The notes under the pieces: generated by a model
Database searches by the model: none
What the model was told of the DNA's origin: nothing
What the model saw: the letters and a program-made list of their open reading frames with translations, nothing else
Program-made: the position numbers and the translations under genes
Shown: positions 55,201 through 63,144 of the stretch, one piece after another
Layout: the number at the start of each line of letters is the position of its first letter
How positions within the stretch are numbered: the first letter of the stretch is position 1
Source: JBGYPP01 sp041838515
Lineage (GTDB): Bacteria; Bacillota; Clostridia; Lachnospirales; Lachnospiraceae
Direction: 5' to 3'
Assembly: GCA_041838515.1 (NCBI GenBank)
Contig: JBGYPP010000018.1
Span: 27,882 to 91,881 of the forward strand
DNA length: 64,000 nucleotides

Positions 55201-56576
55201 AGAAGAAGCTAGTAGCAAGCGTGATGGCCCTGGTGATGACGGCCATGCTGGGCGCCTGCGGGGCTCAGACCCAGGCTCCCGCTGCCACGGGAGGCGAGAG
55301 CGCAGCGGCGGCCGGCGCCAGCACGGAGGCGGCTGTGGCGGAGGGCGAGGCCAAGGTATTGCGCGTGGCAGCCTTTGAGGGCGGATACGGCGCGGAGCTG
55401 TGGACCGAGGTGGCCAAGGCCTTTGAGGAGCAGCATGGAAATGTGACCGTAGAGCTGACTGTGGACAAGAAGATAGAGGATGTGATCTCCCCCGGCATGA
55501 AAGCCGGCGATTATCCGGATGTGGTGCATTTGGCCACCGGCCGTGAGGCGGGATTGACGGAAACCCTGACCAAGGAAAAGGCCATACTGCCCCTGACGGA
55601 TGTTCTGGAGATGAACGTACCCGGAGAGAGCGTAAAGGTAAAGGACAAGATCGTTCCCGGCTTTCTGGATACGCTGGGCACCAATCCCTACGGCGATGGC
55701 GTGACCTATTATGCGCCCATGTTCTACAGCCCCTGCGGACTGTTCTATAACGCCGCGCTGCTGGAGGAGAAGGGCTGGGAGCTGCCCACCACCTGGGAGG
55801 AGATGTGGGAGCTGGGCGAGGCCGCCAAGGCTGAGGGCATATCCCTTTTCACCTATCCCACCGCGGGATATTTTGACGCTTTTGTCTTTGCCATGCTGAC
55901 CTCTTCCGGCGGTTTTGATTTCTATAACGATGCCATGACCTATGTGGACGGCGTATGGGAGAAGCCCGAGGCCAAGGCTGTATTTGACACAGTGAACAAG
56001 CTGGCTGCCTACACCGAGCCTACGGTAGTGGCCAATGCCAACAATGACAACTTTACCAAGAACCAGCAGCTGATACTAGACAACAAGGCTATCTTCTGCC
56101 CCAACGGCACCTGGCTGCCCGGGGAGATGGCAGAGGCGCCCAGGGCTGACGGCTTTACCTGGGGCTTTACCGCAGTTCCCTCTGTAGATCCCGCCGGCAA
56201 GCCCAGTTCCTATACTTTCTTCGAGCAGATGTGGATACCCGCAGGTGCTGTTGAGCAGGATCTGGCCAAGGAATTTGTTGCCTTTATGTACTCTGATGTG
56301 GCCGCAGGCATCTTTGCCTCCCACAATGCAGCCCAGCCCATATCTGGAGTTGCCGGTATGCTCAGCGAAGAGAACCGTTTATTCTATGAAATCTATGAGA
56401 GCGGCGCCGTGGCCGTTATGGGCGGATTTGCCACAACGGCTCCCGTGGAGGGCGTGTCCATGTTCGAAACCCTGTTCGGCACCATAAACTCTATTATGAG
56501 CGGGGATAAGACTGTGGATCAGTGGCAGGCAGATGTAGAGGCTGCCAGCGACAAGCTCCGCGCAGCTATGGAATAA
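55197..56576 (+). CDS. Sugar ABC transporter substrate-binding lipoprotein (CUT1)
   Basis: A 459-residue extracellular lipoprotein. Signal peptide KKKLVASVMALVMTAMLGAC ends in lipobox LGAC. A low-complexity linker (about residues 22-45, rich in Ala, Thr, Glu) leads into a type-1 extracellular solute-binding fold: VLRVAAFEGGYGAELWTEVAKAFEE, DYPDVVHLATGREAGLTETL, GLFYNAALLEEKGWELPTTWEEMWEL. ATGA overlap with the phosphorylase gene and AAAGGAGGAAGGAC before the start. Presumably binds the disaccharide that the phosphorylase splits. Confidence 0.93.
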   Translation: MKKKLVASVMALVMTAMLGACGAQTQAPAATGGESAAAAGASTEAAVAEGEAKVLRVAAFEGGYGAELWTEVAKAFEEQHGNVTVELTVDKKIEDVISPGMKAGDYPDVVHLATGREAGLTETLTKEKAILPLTDVLEMNVPGESVKVKDKIVPGFLDTLGTNPYGDGVTYYAPMFYSPCGLFYNAALLEEKGWELPTTWEEMWELGEAAKAEGISLFTYPTAGYFDAFVFAMLTSSGGFDFYNDAMTYVDGVWEKPEAKAVFDTVNKLAAYTEPTVVANANNDNFTKNQQLILDNKAIFCPNGTWLPGEMAEAPRADGFTWGFTAVPSVDPAGKPSSYTFFEQMWIPAGAVEQDLAKEFVAFMYSDVAAGIFASHNAAQPISGVAGMLSEENRLFYEIYESGAVAVMGGFATTAPVEGVSMFETLFGTINSIMSGDKTVDQWQADVEAASDKLRAAME

Positions 56577-56653
56577 GCAAGACAGCCTATGTCCCGGCGG
56601 CCTTTTCCAGGGCCGCCGGAGGCATATCTGCTTTGGAGAGGAGAGGATGGCCC

Positions 56654-57547
56654 ATGCGCGGCAAACAGGCGAGAAATATTTTCATATCCGTATGTGTCCT
56701 GCCTTCAGTCTTATTGTACATACTGTTTATGTTGATACCCACGGTGAATATCTTTGTCATGTCTTTGTACAAGTGGGGAGGATTCTCCAACAACAAGACC
56801 TTTGTGGGCTTGAATAATTTCCGCATACTTTGGGAGGATGCCAAATTTCTGCGGGCCTTTCAAAACAGCATACTGCTGATAGTGACGGTGGCCGTTTTTA
56901 CCATCGTTTTGGCCTTGTTTTTTGCCTTTATACTGACTAGGGAAGATATCAAGGGCAAGAATGGGTTCCGCATTATTTTCTACATACCCAATATCTTGTC
57001 CGTTGTGGTTATATCGGCCATATTTTCTGCCATCTATGATCCCAGCAACGGCCTGCTCAACAGCATACTGGGCTGGTTCCGGGGGGAGGGGGCGGCGCCC
57101 ATACTCTGGCTGGGAGATCAGAAGCTGGTAATCTACAGCATAGCCGGAGCCATGGTGTGGCAGGCCATAGGATATTATATGGTTATGTACATGGCCAGCA
57201 TGAGTGGCGTGCCTGAGAGCCTGTATGAGAGCGCCAGGCTGGAAGGCGCCAGCCGCAGCCAGCAGTTCTTTGGCATCACTCTGCCCCTGATTTGGAATAA
57301 TGTGCGTACTACGCTGACCTTCTTTATTATCAGCACCATCAACCTCAGCTTTCTTTTTGTGAAATCTCTCACAAACGGCGGGCCCGATGGGGCGACAGAG
57401 GTGTTCCTCAGCTATATGTATGGACAGGCGTATACCAATTCCTCCTATGGCTATGGTATGGCCATAGGTGTGGTGGTGTTCCTCTTTTCCTTTGGCCTCT
57501 CCGCCCTGGTCAACGGGGTCACAGCCAGGGAAAATCTGGAATTTTAG
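56654..57547 (+). CDS. Sugar ABC transporter permease (CUT1, MalF-like)
   Basis: A 297-residue membrane protein with six helices. The EAA loop reads YESARLEGASRSQQFFGITLPLIWN. N-terminus: ISVCVLPSVLLYILFMLIPTVNIF. ATG 56654 is chosen because the protein then begins right before the first helix; the frame is open upstream into the binding-protein gene. No ATPase gene follows, so a shared MsmX-type ATPase encoded elsewhere must energise it, as is common for CUT1 systems in Firmicutes. Confidence 0.93.
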   Translation: MRGKQARNIFISVCVLPSVLLYILFMLIPTVNIFVMSLYKWGGFSNNKTFVGLNNFRILWEDAKFLRAFQNSILLIVTVAVFTIVLALFFAFILTREDIKGKNGFRIIFYIPNILSVVVISAIFSAIYDPSNGLLNSILGWFRGEGAAPILWLGDQKLVIYSIAGAMVWQAIGYYMVMYMASMSGVPESLYESARLEGASRSQQFFGITLPLIWNNVRTTLTFFIISTINLSFLFVKSLTNGGPDGATEVFLSYMYGQAYTNSSYGYGMAIGVVVFLFSFGLSALVNGVTARENLEF

Positions 57548-57562
57548 CAAAGGAGGGGGTGT

Positions 57563-58453
57563 ATGGCACAGAGCAACAAAAACTTGCGGCGGGCCGATTT
57601 GGCAGTTTGGCTGACTTATGCCGGACTTCTGGCCCTGACCATCAGCATAGTGGTGCCGGTGGGCTGGGTGTTTCTGGCCTCTATTAAGGAGAACAGCGAA
57701 TTTTATGCCAATCCCTGGAATTTGCCCAAGGGATTCTATTTTCAAAACTTTATAGACGCCTTTCAAAAGGCCAATATGGGCGGATACTTTATGACCTCGG
57801 TGTGGGTGACGGCGGCGGGCCTGCTGTTGCTTTTGCTCATAGCCCTGCCCAGTGCTTATGTGCTGTCGCGCTACCGTTTCTGGGGCAGCCGTCTGATCCG
57901 CGTACTGTTTATGGCCGGCCTCTTTATCAATGTCAATTATATAGTCGTGCCCATATTCCTTATGCTGGTCAACGGCGATGTCTGGATGAAGAAAGTGCTG
58001 GGATTTCGGCTCTTTCTCAACAATCCCTGGATGGTAGCTCTGGTCTATGCCTCTACGGCGCTGCCCTTTACCATCTATCTGCTGTCCGGCTTCTTCGCCA
58101 CCATACCCAAGGAATATGAGGAGGCAGCCTTTGTGGATGGCAGCGGGTATTTCCACACCATGTTCCACATCATGCTGCCCATGGCCAGGCCCAGCATTAT
58201 CACTGTCATTCTCTTCAATTTCCTGGCCTTTTGGAATGAGTATATCATCAGCATGACCCTGCTCACGGAGAAGGGCGGAGCCAGAACACTGGCTGTGGGA
58301 TTGATGCAGCTGATGCAGGCGCAAAAATCCGCTGCCAACTATGGCCGGCTGTATGCGGGTCTGATTATCGTAATGCTGCCCACATTGATTTTGTATATTT
58401 TTGTGCAAAAGAAATTGACTGAAGGCATGAGCCTGGGCGGATTGAAGGGTTGA
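57563..58453 (+). CDS. Sugar ABC transporter permease (CUT1, MalG-like)
   Basis: A 296-residue six-helix permease: TYAGLLALTISIVVPVGWVFLASIKEN, EAA loop YEEAAFVDGSGYFHTMFHIMLPMARPSI, and LLTEKGGARTLAVGLMQLMQ. AAAGGAGGGGGTGT before the ATG, 15 bases after the previous permease. Pairs with that permease to form the channel. Confidence 0.93.
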   Translation: MAQSNKNLRRADLAVWLTYAGLLALTISIVVPVGWVFLASIKENSEFYANPWNLPKGFYFQNFIDAFQKANMGGYFMTSVWVTAAGLLLLLLIALPSAYVLSRYRFWGSRLIRVLFMAGLFINVNYIVVPIFLMLVNGDVWMKKVLGFRLFLNNPWMVALVYASTALPFTIYLLSGFFATIPKEYEEAAFVDGSGYFHTMFHIMLPMARPSIITVILFNFLAFWNEYIISMTLLTEKGGARTLAVGLMQLMQAQKSAANYGRLYAGLIIVMLPTLILYIFVQKKLTEGMSLGGLKG

Positions 58454-58469
58454 GATACGGGAGGCGGGA

Positions 58470-58643
58470 ATGAAATATTTGCACAATTTGGGCTTGTTCC
58501 TGTGGCTGTTCCTGTCCATGACATTGGTAATCCGGGGTCATGGACAGCACAACAAAGGGGGTCTGGCCTGGCAGGCGGCAGGCTTGGCTCTGATGTTGGG
58601 GTTGCTGTATTATTACAACAAGAAAAAGCAGAACCTCTCCTGA
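58470..58643 (+). CDS. 57-residue membrane protein at the end of the sugar operon
   Basis: A short gene with GGGAGGCGGGA directly upstream of its ATG, 16 bases after the permease stop. It encodes MKYLHNLGLFLWLFLSMTLV, a short polar loop (IRGHGQHNKGG) and a second hydrophobic segment (WQAAGLALMLGLLYYYN) with a basic tail KKKQN. Two membrane helices, both ends probably inside. It resembles the small DUF6903-type proteins found beside CUT1 permeases in related bacteria (from memory, not checked). A role in transporter assembly is possible but unproven. Confidence 0.75.
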   Translation: MKYLHNLGLFLWLFLSMTLVIRGHGQHNKGGLAWQAAGLALMLGLLYYYNKKKQNLS

Positions 58644-58844
58644 GGCCCACAGACTGCCAGGGCAGGCTGAATAGGGCTTTCCCGGCGGATGGCCGGCTGA
58701 GGGCGGCTGCGTGGCGGTATTTGCCAGGGGGGCTGCAGTCCTGGCCCGATGTGAGGACAGGCCGGAGCCTTGTCCAGGGTTTTGCCGTCCGTATGCTTCC
58801 GTGCGTTGACCGGGCTTCATGCCGCCAAGGAATGGGAAAACAAC

Positions 58845-58876
58845 AGCCCCGGATGGCCTATGGGCCGTCCGGGGCT
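58845..58876. terminator. Terminator between the sugar operon and the secreted-protein gene
   Basis: A 14-bp stem with one G-U pair (AGCCCCGGATGGCC with GGCCGTCCGGGGCT) and a four-base loop. On the minus strand it is followed by GTTGTTTT, so it mainly serves the gene at 58926. The rest of the 282-base spacer 58644-58925 holds nothing else I can identify. Confidence 0.7.
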
Positions 58877-58925
58877 TGTCTGTTCCCTGTGGCAGGGCTT
58901 GGTACTCTTGGGGAAGAACTGGGGG

Positions 58926-59648
58926 CTAGCGCCGGCGCTTTTTGACAGTGCTTGCTTTCTTGGCCTCCTCCAGTTTCTTGAAATAGGCATCCAGAGATCC
59001 CTCGGGAGCGAAAGTCAGCGCAATAACGCCCCTCTTATTGGTTTCAAAGGTCAAGGTCTTGGGGTCTGTGTCCAAATCCCTGAGTATGGTAACCTCATCC
59101 TTGTACACCCGGATGGCGGCAAAATCCCTGTTATAATTCTCCGGCAATACTACGTACTCATTGCCGGCCTCATCATGGGCCTTTTTGGGTATGCCCATGA
59201 TCATTTGTATGGGGGCTGTGGTGTTGTCCAGCTCGTAGAAAGCTGTGGAATCCCAGCGGAAGAGCCGCAAATCCACCATGGTTACCACAGTGCCGCCAAA
59301 GTCCTTGGCCGCCTTTTGCGCCAGCCGCCTCTCGTAGCTTGCCCAGGGGAAGGAGTTTATATACAGCACAGGCTCATATCCCTTGGCCACTTGCTCCTTG
59401 GTGATGCCAAAGGCCTCAGCTATATCCTTGGCTGTGCTGGTGCTGACCATGCCCAGTATATTGCCGGCGTGGTAATTGGTGGCCACAGTGCGGTGATAAG
59501 TCTTGGAAGTGCCCTGCACTGCGCTGCTGAGGCTGCTCTCATCCCGTACCTCGGCCAGGGCTGTCAGCGGGGAGAGCTCCAGTGTGGCCAAAGTAAGTGC
59601 CAGAGCCAAAAGTCCCAACTTTTTCTTTGTAGGTTTTTTTGTTGTCAT
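58926..59648 (-). CDS. Secreted protein of unknown function
   Basis: A 240-residue protein with a signal peptide (KPTKKKLGLLALALTLATLE, cleavage expected near TALAEV at about residue 32). The mature part has NYHAGNILGMVSTSTAKDIAEAFGITKEQVAKG, YINSFPWASYERRLAQKAAKDFGGTVV, IQMIMGIPKKA and a basic C-terminus KKASTVKKRRR. I do not recognise a family. AAAGGGAGGTGTACT before the ATG indicates good translation. The basic ends could bind the anionic cell wall; that is speculation. Confidence 0.75.
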   Translation of the reverse strand: MTTKKPTKKKLGLLALALTLATLELSPLTALAEVRDESSLSSAVQGTSKTYHRTVATNYHAGNILGMVSTSTAKDIAEAFGITKEQVAKGYEPVLYINSFPWASYERRLAQKAAKDFGGTVVTMVDLRLFRWDSTAFYELDNTTAPIQMIMGIPKKAHDEAGNEYVVLPENYNRDFAAIRVYKDEVTILRDLDTDPKTLTFETNKRGVIALTFAPEGSLDAYFKKLEEAKKASTVKKRRR

Positions 59649-59794
59649 AGTACACCTCCCTTTCTATAAAACACCTGCATTTACTATCAGTTTAACCAAT
59701 TTTCGGGTATTATTCAATATGATTATATGCTTTTTTGCCAAAGCGTGTTATACTGTTCCAATTCAAAGAAGCCGTGATGGGAGGAGATGGGCTT

Positions 59795-60298
59795 ATGGAA
59801 ATCGTTTTGTGGCCCTTGACGCCGGAGGATGTGCCGGCATTTGCAAAGATGTGTAATGATATGGACAGAAGCTATCTGACCGATGCCTTTCCCCACCCAT
59901 ACACCGAGGAGGTGGCGCAGTGGTGGATAGACCAGTGCGCCCGGCAAGAGGGAAAGCAGGGTATGTACCGGGCAGTATTCCGGGATGGGGTCATGGTGGG
60001 CAATGTGGGAGTCAACTGCAAACAGGATGTGTTTTCTAAGGATGCCATGCTGGGCTATTCCTTCAAAACGGAGGTCTGGAGTCAGGGCATAGCCACCCAG
60101 GCGGTGCGGCAGATGTGCGGCTTGGCCTTTGCAAACCTGGGTCTGCTGCGGATTACGGCCCAGGTCTTTGAGCCAAACAGGGCCTCCTGCCGGGTGTTGG
60201 AGAAGAATGGATTTGTGCTGGAGGGCATACAAAAAAAGGCCGTTTATAAAAACGGCCAGGTATGGGATCTGATTTTATATGCGAAATATCGTGATTAG
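59795..60298 (+). CDS. GNAT-family N-acetyltransferase (RimJ/RimL-like)
   Basis: A 167-residue acetyltransferase: LWPLTPEDVPAFAKMCND, GNVGVNCKQDVFSKDAMLGYSFKTEVWSQGIATQAVRQM in parts, with the acetyl-CoA loop WSQGIATQAV, then VFEPNRASCRVLEKNGFVLEGIQKKAV, the usual GNAT ending. ATG 59795 after GGGAGGAGA. Its stop codon overlaps the convergent bioY stop by four bases. The substrate is unknown. Confidence 0.9.
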   Translation: MEIVLWPLTPEDVPAFAKMCNDMDRSYLTDAFPHPYTEEVAQWWIDQCARQEGKQGMYRAVFRDGVMVGNVGVNCKQDVFSKDAMLGYSFKTEVWSQGIATQAVRQMCGLAFANLGLLRITAQVFEPNRASCRVLEKNGFVLEGIQKKAVYKNGQVWDLILYAKYRD

Positions 60299-60861
60299 CG
60301 TCTGATGCCGGCCCTTTCCAGCAGCCGGTTTATGCGGGGGCCTGCGATGGCAGCCAGGGCAATCTTGGCCATATCTCCCGGTATATAGGGAACTATGCCC
60401 AGCAGGCTGGCCTGCCAGAAGCTCTTGTCCAACACCTCCGCCAGCCAATAGGTGCCGCAAATATAGCAGAGGGCGGTGCCCAAGACCATGGCGGCCAGGC
60501 TGGGCAGCGTCTTGTATGCAAAGCGCTCCATCAGCCATCCGCTGACCAGACAGAGCAGGAGGAATCCCATGAGGTAGCCGCCTGTGGGTCCCGTCAGCTT
60601 GGCCAGGCCTCCGCTGTAGCTGGAGAATACCGGCAGTCCGGCCGCGCCCAGCAGCAGGTAAATGCCATAGGCCCACAGGGTTTTGCGCATGCCCAGGGCA
60701 TAGAGGCATAGGTACAATATGCCATTGGTCAGGGATATGGGAACAGGGCTGATGGGCAGGGGCAGAGCCATGGGCGCCAGTATGCACAGCAGTGCGGCGA
60801 CCAGGGATATCTGTGTCATCTGCGCCAGGTGCAGGCGCGCGGAAAGGCTTTGATCTGTCAT
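60295..60861 (-). CDS. bioY: Biotin transporter, substrate-binding membrane subunit
   Basis: The S component of an ECF-type biotin importer. 188 residues, six helices, with the family blocks LPLPISPVPISLTNGILYL, GAAGLPVFSSYSGGLAKLTGPTGGYLMGF in parts, and GIVPYIPGDMAKIALAA. AGGAGGACATT before the ATG. Works alone or with a shared EcfAAT module encoded elsewhere. Supplies biotin for acetyl-CoA carboxylase, whose genes are not in the fab operon of this window. Confidence 0.95.
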   Translation of the reverse strand: MTDQSLSARLHLAQMTQISLVAALLCILAPMALPLPISPVPISLTNGILYLCLYALGMRKTLWAYGIYLLLGAAGLPVFSSYSGGLAKLTGPTGGYLMGFLLLCLVSGWLMERFAYKTLPSLAAMVLGTALCYICGTYWLAEVLDKSFWQASLLGIVPYIPGDMAKIALAAIAGPRINRLLERAGIRR

Positions 60862-60946
60862 AATGTCCTCCTAGTGGTCTATGTGTATCCGGCCAGGGCG
60901 GCAACTATGGCTTATTGCTCTTGGGCGGTGGGAAAATGATGAAAAA

Positions 60947-62134
60947 CTATACATCTTCTCCTCTCTGGTAGGCGGCCACCACGGCCTGTATCCTCTCGCT
61001 GGGACTGAGCAGGTCGCTGATGGAGGAGTCGTGATTTAGCGTGTCTATAATATACGCTATATACTTGCTCATATCGCAGTTGATATACCAGGGCCTTTCC
61101 AGGAGTTCCGGGCTTTGGTAAATCAGATTGCAGGTCAGTACCCTGTCTATGCTGCCCTCGGCATAGGCCTGGTCAAAGCGCTCCAGCCCATTGGTGAAGA
61201 GGCCAAAGGTGGAAAAGACAAAGATACGGCGAGCGCCCCTCTGCTTGAGGGCGGCGGCCACCTCCAGCATGCTGTCGCCGGAGGATATCATGTCATCCAC
61301 GACTATCATGTCCTTGCCCTCTACGCTGCTGCCCAGAAATTCGTGGGCCACAATGGGGTTGCGGCCATTGACTATGCGGGTGTAATCCCTGCGCTTGTAA
61401 AACATGCCCATATCCAGGCCGAGTACATTGGCTATATAGATGGCGCGGTTCATGCCTCCCTCGTCCGGGCTGATGACCATCATATGGTCGGCGTGGATAG
61501 ACAAATCTTTCACATGGTGCAGCAGGCCCTTGATAAACTGGTAGGCCGGCCGGACGGTTTCAAAGCCGTGCAGGGGTATGGCGTTTTGCACCCTCGGGTC
61601 ATGCGCGTCAAAGGTGATGATATTGTCCACGCCCATGCGTACCAGTTCCTGCAGCGCCAGGGCGCAGTCCAGGGATTCTCTGGAGGTGCGCTTGTGCTGC
61701 CGGCTCTCGTAGAGAAAGGGCATAATGACGGTGATACGGCGCGCCTTACCGCCCACAGCGGCGATGATGCGCTTGAGATCTTGGTAATGGTCATCCGGGG
61801 ACATATGGTTGGTATGTCCGCCCAGCGTATACGTCAGCTGGTAGTTGCAGACATCCACCAGCAGGTAGAGGTCTATTCCCCGCACGGATTCCTGTATAAC
61901 GCCCTTGGCCTCGCCGGAGCCGAAGCGGGGTACTTTTGCCCCCAGCAGATAGGAGGCCCGCTGGTATCCAAGAAAGGCCAGGGAGTCCTTGTGTTCGCTC
62001 TCCCGCTCCGCCCGCCATTTGACCAGGTAGCGGTCGATCTGCTCACCCAGCTCTTTGCAGCTCTCCAGAGAGATAATGCCCAGAGAGCCTACGGGTATGG
62101 TTTCTAGGTTGCGCTTTTCCTCACGGTTGGACAT
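60947..62134 (-). CDS. Ribose-phosphate pyrophosphokinase, long clostridial form
   Basis: Makes PRPP from ribose-5-phosphate and ATP for nucleotide, His and Trp synthesis. 395 residues against about 315 for E. coli Prs; extra sequence lies at the N-terminus and around the core. Motifs: MPFLYESRQHKRTSRESLDC, IITFDAHDPRVQNA (FDxH), MVISPDEGGMNRA, flexible-loop KRRDYTRIVNGRNPIVAHEF and PRPP loop IVVDDMISSGDSMLEVA. AGAGGAGAATC before the ATG. Its start lies inside the 3' end of the upstream DnaI-like gene (31-base overlap). Confidence 0.9.
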   Translation of the reverse strand: MSNREEKRNLETIPVGSLGIISLESCKELGEQIDRYLVKWRAERESEHKDSLAFLGYQRASYLLGAKVPRFGSGEAKGVIQESVRGIDLYLLVDVCNYQLTYTLGGHTNHMSPDDHYQDLKRIIAAVGGKARRITVIMPFLYESRQHKRTSRESLDCALALQELVRMGVDNIITFDAHDPRVQNAIPLHGFETVRPAYQFIKGLLHHVKDLSIHADHMMVISPDEGGMNRAIYIANVLGLDMGMFYKRRDYTRIVNGRNPIVAHEFLGSSVEGKDMIVVDDMISSGDSMLEVAAALKQRGARRIFVFSTFGLFTNGLERFDQAYAEGSIDRVLTCNLIYQSPELLERPWYINCDMSKYIAYIIDTLNHDSSISDLLSPSERIQAVVAAYQRGEDV

Positions 62135-63096
62135 GATTCTCCTCTCTTGCCGACTGTCAGTCGCAGGTCCGCGCCGCTGAGCCGACGCAGCTCGTAATGG
62201 CCCAAAATGCGGGATATCACCCGGTCGGAGTACCGGTGTTGTATGGTTTCCAGGGATAGATTGGTGGTAATGATACAGGGCTTCTGCGCCAAGAGCCTTT
62301 CATTGATCAGGGAGAACAGGCTGGTGGCCACAAATTCGTTCAAAAGCTCCGTACCCAAATCGTCCAAAATGACCAAATCAACATTGTAAATCTCTTTTTG
62401 AAAGTTGTAAAGCCCATCCTTGTCGCCGCCGGAGAAAGTGTACATGGCCCAGGCGTCAAAGAGGGAAGTAGATCCAAAATACAGGACGGATAGTCCCCGG
62501 CGTAAACATTCACCGCCTGCGCAGAGAGCCAGATGGGTCTTGCCGCAGCCTACCTTGCCCATCAGCAGCAGGCCGGGGCCGGAGGCGCCGGAGGAGGCTC
62601 GCTCCACTAGAGCCCGGGCGCTGTCCAGAGCCTTTTGAAAACGCAGCGCATCCTCTCCCTGGTACAGAGAGGCATCCAGGCTGTCCTCATTCAGTGCCAG
62701 GGGGGACATACGCGCATAGTGGGGGGTCTGGGCGTACAAAAGCCGCCTCTCCCTTTCCAGAAAGCAAGAGCATTTGCCCTCCGGCGTAATGCCGCTGTCC
62801 TGGCAGAGGGGGCAGTCATAAATGGGATCCAGATAATCCGAAGCGTATCCTCCTTCCTGCAGTATCTGGCGGCCGTCTATATCCAAAGCCCTACGGGCCG
62901 GGGCGGCGGCGGTATCCAGCAGCCGGGCCTTGACCAGATCCAGGGCCTCCCGGCCCCTCTGTGCCCTCCATTCCTGGTAAGCGGGAAGGTTTTGGCATAC
63001 CTCCTCCAGCCGCTGCGCCCGCAGGGCGGCATTTTTTAAGCGTATGCGGTCATAATCCCTCTGTATAGCATCGTATTGCGCATTGGTCAGGGACAT
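62104..63096 (-). CDS. DnaI/DnaC-like helicase-loader ATPase
   Basis: A 330-residue AAA+ protein. A zinc-finger-like cluster (C95, C98, C109, C111 in CPLCQDSGITPEGKCSC) follows a helical N-terminus, as in DnaI-type loaders. Walker A GKVGCGKT at 180-187, Walker B VDLVILDDLGTE, sensor region IITTNLSLETIQHRYSDRVISRI. ATG 63096 follows AAAGGAGGTTCC, which decides it over the start 8 codons earlier. Lies just downstream of a DnaD-domain gene, the usual pairing for primosome proteins in Firmicutes. Confidence 0.9.
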   Translation of the reverse strand: MSLTNAQYDAIQRDYDRIRLKNAALRAQRLEEVCQNLPAYQEWRAQRGREALDLVKARLLDTAAAPARRALDIDGRQILQEGGYASDYLDPIYDCPLCQDSGITPEGKCSCFLERERRLLYAQTPHYARMSPLALNEDSLDASLYQGEDALRFQKALDSARALVERASSGASGPGLLLMGKVGCGKTHLALCAGGECLRRGLSVLYFGSTSLFDAWAMYTFSGGDKDGLYNFQKEIYNVDLVILDDLGTELLNEFVATSLFSLINERLLAQKPCIITTNLSLETIQHRYSDRVISRILGHYELRRLSGADLRLTVGKRGESCPTVRKSAT

Positions 63097-63144
63097 GGAA
63101 CCTCCTTTTGAGGGTGGCAAGAACTGGTGTTTTAGGGAAATGGC

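Noticed and set aside
56711..58519. Open frame of about 600 codons antisense to the two CUT1 permeases
   Set aside because: Shadow of the permease genes; composition rich in His, Gln and Gly, no family features.
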